A stretch of 5,047 nucleotides of DNA from the NCBI GenBank assembly GCA_017448375.1, contig JAFSLR010000155.1, forward strand, positions 1 to 5,047, given 5' to 3'. Each line of letters begins with the position of its first letter. The stretch's first letter is position 1. The translations under genes were made by a program, and so were the position numbers. A model generated the notes under the pieces. That model had not been told where the DNA came from and searched no databases. It was given only the letters and a program-made list of their open reading frames with translations. This DNA comes from Synergistaceae bacterium. GTDB lineage: Bacteria > Synergistota > Synergistia > Synergistales > Aminobacteriaceae. Positions 1 through 4,572 of this stretch are shown piece after piece.

Positions 1-4
1 ACCA
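1..4 (+). tRNA. Possible 3' end (ACCA) of an upstream tRNA, cut by the window edge
   Basis: The window opens with ACCA, which would suit a discriminator A plus an encoded CCA end. It lies 17 nt before tRNA-Asp, close to the 15-16 nt spacers between the other tRNAs of this cluster, and all three of those encode CCA. Four bases alone prove nothing, so this is an inference from spacing and context. Confidence 0.3.
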
Positions 5-21
5 GTGATTTACGATAATGC

Positions 22-99
22 GGGTTCGTAGCTCAGTCGGTTTAGAGCGTCGGCCTGTCACGCCGAAGGTCGCGAGTTCAAGTCTCGTCGGCCCCGCCA
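22..99 (+). tRNA. tRNA-Asp (anticodon GTC)
   Basis: A full cloverleaf can be drawn. The D stem is GCTC/GAGC, the anticodon stem TCGGC/GCCGA holds loop CTGTCAC with anticodon GTC at 57-59, and the T stem GCGAG/CTCGT holds loop TTCAAGT. The discriminator is G73, the expected Asp identity base, and CCA is encoded at 97-99. The acceptor stem is imperfect: 5' GGGTTCG against 3' CGGCCCC leaves a U4-C69 mismatch next to a U5-G68 wobble. The D loop of 10 nt makes the gene 78 nt long, one more than the usual 77. The gene is first of three complete tRNAs in one transcription unit. The identity is secure; the stem defect may be a sequencing error or real divergence. Confidence 0.93.
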
Positions 100-115
100 A
101 TAAAATAACACTCAG

Positions 116-191
116 GTCGGGATAGCTCAGATGGTAGAGCAATGGACTGAAAATCCATGTGTCCCCGGTTCGATTCTGGGTCCCGCCACCA
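116..191 (+). tRNA. tRNA-Phe (anticodon GAA)
   Basis: This is a standard 76-nt cloverleaf. The D stem is GCTC/GAGC, the anticodon stem ATGGA/TCCAT holds loop CTGAAAA with anticodon GAA at 149-151, and the T stem CCCGG/CTGGG holds loop TTCGATT. The discriminator is A73, as expected for Phe, and CCA is encoded at 189-191. The acceptor stem pairs GTCGGGA with TCCCGCC, leaving a U2-C71 mismatch where GGCGGGA would pair perfectly. It lies 16 nt after tRNA-Asp and 15 nt before tRNA-Gly, with no promoter or terminator between, so the three are probably cut from one precursor. Confidence 0.95.
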
Positions 192-206
192 GTACAAACT
201 AAGATT

Positions 207-281
207 GCGGAAGTAGCTCAGGGGTAGAGCACAACCTTGCCAAGGTTGGGGTCGCGGGTTCAAATCCCGTCTTCCGCTCCA
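207..281 (+). tRNA. tRNA-Gly (anticodon GCC)
   Basis: This 75-nt cloverleaf is fully paired. The acceptor is GCGGAAG/CTTCCGC, the D stem GCTC/GAGC, and the anticodon stem CAACC/GGTTG holds loop TTGCCAA with anticodon GCC at 239-241. The T stem GCGGG/CCCGT holds loop TTCAAAT. The discriminator is U73, as in bacterial tRNA-Gly, and CCA is encoded at 279-281. It is the last gene of the cluster and is followed 16 nt later by an intrinsic terminator. No copy of its 3' end was found elsewhere in the window, so there is no sign that it served as an integration site here. Confidence 0.97.
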
Positions 282-297
282 AAAATATGAATATAAC

Positions 298-333
298 AGC
301 TTCAGGGTTAGTAACGAACTCTGGAGCTTTTTT
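298..333 (+). terminator. Intrinsic terminator of the tRNA cluster
   Basis: A 12-bp stem pairs 298-309 (AGCTTCAGGGTT) with 317-328 (AACTCTGGAGCT), with two G-U wobbles and a 7-nt loop AGTAACG. A run of six T follows at 328-333. Its position, 16 nt after the CCA of tRNA-Gly, fits the end of the tRNA transcript. Confidence 0.88.
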
Positions 334-342
334 GTAGGCATA

Positions 343-348
343 TATAAT
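343..348 (+). promoter_or_regulatory. Candidate -10 element for the abgA-like gene
   Basis: A perfect TATAAT hexamer sits between the tRNA terminator and the abgA-like gene. No convincing -35 is visible 16-18 bp upstream; that position lies inside the terminator stem, and no extended TGn precedes the hexamer. If used, it gives a leader of about 75 nt. Weak evidence from one hexamer in AT-rich DNA. Confidence 0.25.
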
Positions 349-428
349 TCAATTCTTAGTAACGGTTATTACCGGGAAAGTAACGGACTTCCTCATGGAT
401 AGAAATAGAAAGGCAGGTAAATTTTCAC

Positions 429-1706
429 GTGGACTACAGCGGACTTGAAGGTAGACTCATTAAAACGCGCAGGGATTTCCACAAATACCCCGAATCAGGC
501 TGGACAGAATTTCGCACATGCTCGCTCATTGCACAGAGGCTCGAAGCACTGGGCTACACTCTGAAACTAGGCCTCGAAGTAATAGACACCGACTCTGTAA
601 TGGGACGTCCCTCCGAAAATGTGATAGCCTCGAACATTCAGCGGGCGTTGTCTCAGGGAGGAAATCCCGAAATTATAACGGCACTTCACGGATACACCGG
701 CATTGTCGCAGAGCTTGACACAGGAAGACCAGGCCCGATTGTTGCGCTGCGTTTCGATATGGATTGCGTTGAAGTCCAGGAGGATATGACGGACTCACAC
801 AGGCCGGCGCGTGAAGGTTTCTCAAGCGTCAACAAAGGATTATGCCATTCATGCGGGCATGACGCGCATATGTCGATAGGACTCGGAGTCGCTGAAATCC
901 TGATGTCTGAACGTGATAATCTCAGAGGGAAAATTCGCCTAATCTTCCAGCCTGGCGAGGAAGGGTGCAGGGGAGCTTACGCGATGATGAGGAAGGGTGT
1001 CGTTGATGACGCTGATTACTTCATGGCGCTTCACATCGGAATGGGAGTACCGTCGGGAGTTTTCGCGCTCAACATTTCGGGATACCTCGCTACGACGAAG
1101 ATTGACGCTGATTTTTCGGGAGTACCAGCACACGCGGCGGCCTCTCCGCACAAAGGACGAAACGCATTACTCGCGGCATGTTCGGCGGCATTGGGGCTTC
1201 ACTCAATCGCGCCTCATTCGGACGGTGCAATGCGTATAAATGTCGGCACACTGAACGCCGGAACAGGAAGGAATGTAATCGCTGATCATGCGTCAATGAG
1301 GATAGAGACGCGCGGGGAGACTCAGGAAATTGCCGACTATGTATATTCGCGGGCTGTTGAAGTTCTGAAGGGTGCGGCCATGATGTACGGTGCTGAGGTG
1401 AAAATCTCGAAGGCTGGTGAAGGTACAACGGCTGAAGGAAGCGCGGAGATGATGAGGATTTCGGGGGAGACTGTGAGGGGTCTGGGGATATTTGCGAAGG
1501 TTGAAGATACGGTATTCGCGGGGGCGAGCGAAGATGCGACGTGGTTCATGAGGCGGGTGCAGTCTCACGGTGGGCAGGCGGTGTATATGGGTCTCGGAAG
1601 CGACATCACCGCACCGCACCACAACGGGAAATTTGACATTGATGAGAGCGTAATGATTAACGGTGTGAAAGCATTGGTCGCAATCACTGAACGTTTGATG
1701 TCATGA
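429..1706 (+). CDS. abgA: AbgA-like M20 family amidohydrolase (p-aminobenzoyl-glutamate hydrolase subunit A)
   Basis: This is a 425-residue, probably cytoplasmic, zinc-type hydrolase of the M20 peptidase family, with no signal peptide. From memory it matches E. coli AbgA (about 436 residues) along its whole length, including RRDFH near residue 14, ESGWTEFRT 22-30, DTGRPGP 97-103, LHSIAPHS 257-264, GASEDAT 365-371 and HHNGKFD 397-403. Visible metal or catalytic residues are C142 and H144 in the CHSCGHDAH segment, E177/E178 in QPGEEG, H202 in ALHIG, and H397/H398. AbgA acts with AbgB to cleave the folate breakdown product p-aminobenzoyl-glutamate into p-aminobenzoate and glutamate; no abgB lies in this window. 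The start is GTG: it is the only usable start after the in-frame TAA at 381 and fits the family N-terminus. Its ribosome site is weak, AGG at 415-417, 11 nt away. Another M20 amide substrate cannot be excluded. Confidence 0.88.
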   Translation: MDYSGLEGRLIKTRRDFHKYPESGWTEFRTCSLIAQRLEALGYTLKLGLEVIDTDSVMGRPSENVIASNIQRALSQGGNPEIITALHGYTGIVAELDTGRPGPIVALRFDMDCVEVQEDMTDSHRPAREGFSSVNKGLCHSCGHDAHMSIGLGVAEILMSERDNLRGKIRLIFQPGEEGCRGAYAMMRKGVVDDADYFMALHIGMGVPSGVFALNISGYLATTKIDADFSGVPAHAAASPHKGRNALLAACSAALGLHSIAPHSDGAMRINVGTLNAGTGRNVIADHASMRIETRGETQEIADYVYSRAVEVLKGAAMMYGAEVKISKAGEGTTAEGSAEMMRISGETVRGLGIFAKVEDTVFAGASEDATWFMRRVQSHGGQAVYMGLGSDITAPHHNGKFDIDESVMINGVKALVAITERLMS

Positions 1707-1722
1707 CAGAGTGAGAGATATT

Positions 1723-1754
1723 GAGGCCGCCAAATTTTTGACAGCCTCCCTTTT
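1723..1754 (+). terminator. Probable intrinsic terminator after the abgA-like gene
   Basis: GAGGC at 1723-1727 pairs with GCCTC at 1744-1748, and CAA at 1731-1733 pairs with TTG at 1738-1740. A 3x3 internal loop between them has one possible G-C pair. CCTTTT follows, so the T run is only four long (1751-1754). It begins 17 nt after the stop codon. A second perfect hairpin, CGTAAT-GTG-ATTACG at 1757-1771, follows at once and overlaps the stop of the convergent gene. Neither hairpin has a T run in the minus direction. Confidence 0.5.
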
Positions 1755-1766
1755 ATCGTAATGTGA

Positions 1767-2138
1767 TTACGCTGTTATTCTCTGCCGTGCCTCTTTGTCA
1801 AATTTTTCTGCAACCTTCCAGCCGAGCGTCTCAGTTATTCCGGCGGCTGTCGAAGCATTAATGGCGTTCCCAAAGCCCGGAATCCACCCTACCAGAAATT
1901 GTGAAGCCAGTCTGCCAAATGAAGCACCGGCCAATCCCGCAATTATTGCCTTAGCTGCTGATTTGCTCACGGGAATATCGAACACTCCGCCCAGTGAAAT
2001 TACCATAGTAACCTGAGCAGCCGTTATAGGTATCGTGTCAGAACCCGGCAACTGCGCCATTCCACCGCCTACAGCAGCACATGCAGCACTTGCAGTATGA
2101 ATTATTCCATGACATTTTGCCCTTTGTGAATCAGTCAT
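1767..2138 (-). CDS. Small DUF697-like Gly/Ala-rich helical protein, function unknown
   Basis: This 123-residue protein is almost all helix-forming and rich in Gly and Ala. Recognisable segments are a His-containing helix (GIIHTASAACAAVGGG, 11-26), a turn with PGSDTIPITAAQ (31-42), a helix to about 52, a long small-residue helix 60-83, then VGWIPGFGNAINAST (83-97) and a charged C-terminal helix. The pattern resembles the DUF697-type helical domain found at the end of some GTPases, but no GTPase domain is present, so it stands alone. Moderate hydrophobicity without long clean membrane spans suggests membrane association rather than a classic transporter; this is inference. The ATG start is supported by GGAGG at 2147-2151, 8 nt upstream. 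It begins 19 bp after the LRAT-like gene, so the two are probably co-transcribed. No terminator with a T run follows on this strand. Family placement is from memory and moderate. Confidence 0.72.
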   Translation of the reverse strand: MTDSQRAKCHGIIHTASAACAAVGGGMAQLPGSDTIPITAAQVTMVISLGGVFDIPVSKSAAKAIIAGLAGASFGRLASQFLVGWIPGFGNAINASTAAGITETLGWKVAEKFDKEARQRITA

Positions 2139-2157
2139 AATTGTATCCTCCTATACA

Positions 2158-2574
2158 TTAGAATGAAAACAAGTCCTCTATCGCCGAGAACACACCGCCT
2201 ACAATTTTTGACGGATTATAGTCGGAGACCTGAGAGGATTCATATTTTCCTGTCTTGCACCAAACCGCAAAATGTTCGCAGTTATGGGTGAAAAAGTTAT
2301 ATCCGCCCTGTCCTATCTTGCTTCTTGCTCGTCTCACTGTCTCGTCTGGTGAATATATGTGCGGATAATCTACACCGCTAAATTCGCACACTGAATATTT
2401 ATCACCGCCGTTAAGGAATGAGTAAAGCGAAGTCTCCTGAACCATGCCTTTGAAGTCGCTTCCGTTCGCGTCGGTGTAATGAATGACTGTTCCGCCCTCA
2501 ACGTATACCCCGTAATGAGCGTAAAAAGTATGGTCTACTTTTATTACGTCTCCGTGATGTGCATGACGTGCCAT
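2158..2574 (-). CDS. LRAT-domain (NlpC/P60-fold) acyltransferase or hydrolase-like protein
   Basis: This 138-residue protein has the permuted papain-like LRAT signature. GDVIKVD comes near the N-terminus (9-15), H20 lies in AHYGVYV, H32 in VIHYTD, and C99 in HNCEHFAVWC. The two histidines are 12 residues apart, the same spacing as the H23/H35 pair of human HRASLS-type enzymes, whose nucleophile is the Cys of NCEHF. All three expected catalytic residues are present, so an active thiol enzyme acting on an acyl bond (lipid, ester or amide) is likely; the substrate is unknown. The tail (IVGGVFSAIEDLFSF, 124-138) is amphipathic and could touch a membrane. The start is placed at the ATG at 2574 because GGAGG lies 7 nt upstream; an in-frame GTG at 2607 would add 11 residues but lacks such a site. 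It is followed 19 bp later by the DUF697-like gene and is divergent from a ribbon-helix-helix gene. Confidence 0.82.
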   Translation of the reverse strand: MARHAHHGDVIKVDHTFYAHYGVYVEGGTVIHYTDANGSDFKGMVQETSLYSFLNGGDKYSVCEFSGVDYPHIYSPDETVRRARSKIGQGGYNFFTHNCEHFAVWCKTGKYESSQVSDYNPSKIVGGVFSAIEDLFSF

Positions 2575-2581
2575 ATCCCAG

Positions 2582-2586
2582 CCTCC
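2582..2586 (-). promoter_or_regulatory. Ribosome binding site that fixes the LRAT gene start
   Basis: GGAGG on the minus strand (read as CCTCC on the plus strand) lies 7 nt before the ATG at 2574. A longer in-frame start, GTG at 2607, would place this site inside the coding region. This is the main reason for choosing the shorter protein. Confidence 0.8.
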
Positions 2587-2625
2587 TTTTAATATGATTC
2601 GTACCACATATGAAAAAATTATTTA

Positions 2626-2653
2626 TTAACATACCATTCACCGCGCTTAAAAC
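2626..2653 (+). promoter_or_regulatory. Candidate promoter and operator of the ribbon-helix-helix gene
   Basis: TTAACA at 2626-2631 (five of six bases of the -35 consensus) and TAAAAC at 2648-2653 (four of six of the -10) are 16 bp apart. Transcription would start near 2660, just before the GAGGTGA ribosome site at 2668-2674. Four AACAT copies at 2628-2632, 2651-2655, 2662-2666 and 2677-2681 overlap the promoter and start region, which would suit self-repression by the encoded DNA-binding protein. The opposite-strand promoter for the LRAT gene must lie in the same 109-bp gap, but I cannot pick it out of the AT-rich sequence. Confidence 0.35.
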
Positions 2654-2683
2654 ATAAAATAAACATCGAGGTGAATAACATTG

Positions 2684-2878
2684 ATGGAAGCTACTATCAA
2701 AATCCCAAAGAAATCAAATTTAAGAGGCGAGGACGGCTATAAAATATTCTCCGTTCGTATCAGGAATGAGACTGCCGATGCTCTCGAAATGCTGTCAGCC
2801 AAGAGCAACCGTTCAAGAAATGAACTTATCGGCATGATTTTAGAGTACGCCGTTAATCATACTGACATTACAGAATAA
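2684..2878 (+). CDS. Ribbon-helix-helix (Arc/CopG/MetJ-type) DNA-binding protein
   Basis: This is a 64-residue basic protein. After a Lys-rich arm (residues 6-14) comes a beta strand KIFSVRIR (20-27) with alternating polar and basic residues. Helix A (28-40) and helix B (43-59) follow, the latter starting with the NRSRNELI signature typical of ribbon-helix-helix repressors. Such proteins dimerise, place the paired strands in the DNA major groove and often repress their own promoter. The ATG start lies 10 nt after AGGTG; a TTG three bases earlier is also possible and adds one residue. It is divergent from the LRAT/DUF697-like pair and convergent with the UPF0210 operon. No toxin gene follows, so an antitoxin role is not supported directly; regulation of the divergent pair is an inference. 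The gene is visibly AT-rich compared with the flanking operons. Confidence 0.8.
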   Translation: MEATIKIPKKSNLRGEDGYKIFSVRIRNETADALEMLSAKSNRSRNELIGMILEYAVNHTDITE

Positions 2879-2888
2879 GAGTGTGAAC

Positions 2889-2920
2889 AAAAATCGCTCC
2901 TCAAAATTTCAAAGGAGCGA
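2889..2920 (-). terminator. Intrinsic terminator of the CDF-ACT-UPF0210 operon, possibly bidirectional
   Basis: TCGCTCCT at 2894-2901 and AGGAGCGA at 2913-2920 form a perfect 8-bp stem with an 11-nt loop. On the minus strand the stem is followed by TTTTTGTTC (five T at 2893-2889). It begins 7 nt after the UPF0210 stop. On the plus strand it lies 15 nt after the ribbon-helix-helix gene and is followed by CTCAATTTTAATT, a poorer but possible T tract, so it may stop both converging transcripts. Confidence 0.87.
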
Positions 2921-2927
2921 CTCAATT

Positions 2928-4286
2928 TTAATTCCTCAGACTGTGAATCGGTGCAGGTATCCTTCCGCCCCTCGCAATAAATTCCGAACTCCCCGCACTA
3001 TTCACGCTCATAACAGGAGCATTCCCCAGCAGTCCCCCGAACTCCACAGAATCACCAACACTCTTTCCGGGCGCAGGAATTATCCTCACGGCTGTAGTCT
3101 TGTTGTTGATGACACCTATAGCCGCCTCGTCAGCAATTATCGCCGAAATCGTCTCCGCGCTCGTATCTCCCGGTACAGCTATCATGTCAAGCCCAACTGA
3201 GCATACGCACGTCATGGCTTCAAGTTTCTCAATGCTGAGGCTTCCCGACTTCACAGCTTCAATCATTCCTTCGTCCTCGCTGACTGGGATAAATGCCCCC
3301 GACAGCCCTCCGACATGGCCCGATGCCATTACTCCGCCCTTCTTCACAGCGTCATTCAAGAGCGCAAGTGCCGCAGTCGTCCCGTGAGTCCCGCAGACCT
3401 CCAAGCCCATTTCCTCAAGGATTCTTGCTACTGAGTCTCCCTTCGCCGGAGTCGGTGCCAATGACAAGTCAACAATCCCGAATGGAACGCCCAATCTCTC
3501 GGACGCTGCATTTGCAACGACCTGACCCATTCGCGTAATTCTGAAAGCTGTCCGTTTCACCGTCTCAGCAACAACGTCAAAGCTCGCTCCCTTAACGTCC
3601 TGTAACGCCCTCAGCACTACGCCCGGCCCTGAGACACCCACATTGATGACGCATTCAGGTTCCCCCGCCCCGTGAAAAGCTCCGGCCATGAAAGGATTAT
3701 CCTCGACAGCGTTCGCAAAAACAACAAGTTTCGCACAGCCCAAACCGTCATTCTCTGCTGTCATTTCTGCGGTTGACTTTATGATCCGCCCCATCAATGC
3801 CACAGCGTCCATATTGATTCCGGCCTTTGTTGTCGCAACGTTCACGCTCGAACACACAAGCCCCGTATTCGCTAAAGTCTCAGGAATTGACATTATGAGC
3901 TTGCGGTCTGACTCGGTGAAACCTTTGTGTACAAGCGCGGAATAACCGCCGATGAAATTCACACCGCATTCACGGGCCGAATCATCGAGAGCCTTGCCGA
4001 TTACCGAATATTCATCACCATCACATGAAGCTGCCACCTGTGCGATCGGCGTAACGGAGATTCTTTTGTTGATGATTGGGATTCCGTACTCACGCTCGAT
4101 TTCCTCTCCTGTTGCTACGAGCCTTTCAGCTTTCCTGCAAATCTTGTCGTGAATCTTCCGAGCGCATTTCTGAATGTCAGAGTCCGCGCAATCGTAGAGT
4201 GATATTCCGAGAGTTATTGTGCGAATGTCGAGGTGCTGGTGGTCAATCATGTTGACCGTCTGCATTATGTCGGAAATATTCAGCAT
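2928..4286 (-). CDS. UPF0210 / DUF711 family protein (PFL family protein)
   Basis: This 452-residue protein matches the UPF0210 (DUF711) family over its full usual length of about 450. Recognisable family segments include DIMQTVNMIDHQHLDIRTITLGISL at the N-terminus (core 6-30), GIPIINKRISVTPI near 69-82, VNFIGGYSALVHKG, PECVINVGVSGPGVV, and GTHGTTAALALLNDAVKKGGVMAS in the C-terminal half. It ends close to ARGGRIPAPIHSLRN. The family has a pyruvate formate-lyase-like name and fold assignment, but its reaction is not established and I see no glycyl-radical motif. It starts at ATG, with AGGGTG on the minus strand about 7 nt upstream and inside the end of the ACT gene, 3 bp from that gene's stop, so translation is probably coupled. 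The ACT/UPF0210 pairing is a conserved arrangement, pointing to a shared role such as amino-acid-responsive control. An intrinsic terminator follows directly. Confidence 0.93.
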   Translation of the reverse strand: MLNISDIMQTVNMIDHQHLDIRTITLGISLYDCADSDIQKCARKIHDKICRKAERLVATGEEIEREYGIPIINKRISVTPIAQVAASCDGDEYSVIGKALDDSARECGVNFIGGYSALVHKGFTESDRKLIMSIPETLANTGLVCSSVNVATTKAGINMDAVALMGRIIKSTAEMTAENDGLGCAKLVVFANAVEDNPFMAGAFHGAGEPECVINVGVSGPGVVLRALQDVKGASFDVVAETVKRTAFRITRMGQVVANAASERLGVPFGIVDLSLAPTPAKGDSVARILEEMGLEVCGTHGTTAALALLNDAVKKGGVMASGHVGGLSGAFIPVSEDEGMIEAVKSGSLSIEKLEAMTCVCSVGLDMIAVPGDTSAETISAIIADEAAIGVINNKTTAVRIIPAPGKSVGDSVEFGGLLGNAPVMSVNSAGSSEFIARGGRIPAPIHSLRN

Positions 4287-4289
4287 CGT

Positions 4290-4559
4290 TTACACCCTGT
4301 GCATTGCCTCGAATATGTCTGCCCTCTGAATGTGAATGCTGAGGGATTCTTCTTCACCGCGAGAAATCAAGGCTGCCCGAATTTCATCAAACGTGTGCGA
4401 TGAAGTCCCAGTGTCAACAAGAAGTGTCATCGTGAAAATTCCCTCCATTACCGTCTGATTGAGGTCGAGAATGTTCACGCCCATATCAGCGAGAAGCGAG
4501 CATACCCCCGCGATTATCCCCACTCTGTCAGGGGCGATAACTGTCATAATTGCTTTCAT
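4290..4559 (-). CDS. ACT-domain protein, UPF0237 family
   Basis: This 89-residue protein is a single ACT domain. It has MKAIMTVIAPDRVGIIAGV (1-19), the NINILDLNQT-like stretch VNILDLNQT (28-36), EGIFTMTLLVDT (39-50), and the family's typical end IQRADIFEAMHRV. ACT domains bind small ligands, often amino acids, at the interface of dimers; the DRVGIIAGV loop is the usual ligand region. The length equals the family norm of about 90. It starts at ATG with an AAGGAGGA site whose core GGAGG lies 8 nt upstream and which overlaps the stop codon of the preceding transporter, implying coupled translation. The next gene, UPF0210, is its usual partner. The ligand here is unknown; GcvR-like regulation is only an analogy. 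Confidence 0.93.
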   Translation of the reverse strand: MKAIMTVIAPDRVGIIAGVCSLLADMGVNILDLNQTVMEGIFTMTLLVDTGTSSHTFDEIRAALISRGEEESLSIHIQRADIFEAMHRV

Positions 4560-4572
4560 GAAAATTTCCTCC

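Noticed and set aside
207..281. tRNA-Gly as the attachment site of an integrated element
   Set aside because: No repeat of its 3' end was found elsewhere in the window and there is no integrase; the cassette is separated from it by the terminator and the abgA-like gene.
78..341. 87-residue minus-strand open frame containing RRDLNPRP and WWRDPESNRGH segments
   Set aside because: It is the reverse strand of the tRNA genes. These peptide strings are a well-known artefact of translating tRNA-Gly and tRNA-Phe antisense, and they appear in databases as false proteins.
939..1622. Overlapping open frames on both strands inside the abgA-like gene
   Set aside because: They are Arg-, Ser- and His-rich shadow translations lacking ribosome sites or recognisable domains, within a gene with strong full-length family similarity.
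2575..2607. Eleven extra N-terminal residues of the LRAT protein from the GTG at 2607
   Set aside because: A GGAGG site lies inside this stretch at 2582-2586, correctly spaced for the ATG at 2574, and the LRAT domain begins just after that ATG.
2684..2878. Ribbon-helix-helix protein as an antitoxin
   Set aside because: No toxin-like gene follows in the same direction; the next gene is convergent and belongs to the UPF0210 operon. A role as local repressor fits better.
2883..4152. Plus-strand open frames opposite UPF0210
   Set aside because: They lie antisense to a full-length conserved gene, have no recognisable domains, and the first one spans the operon terminator.
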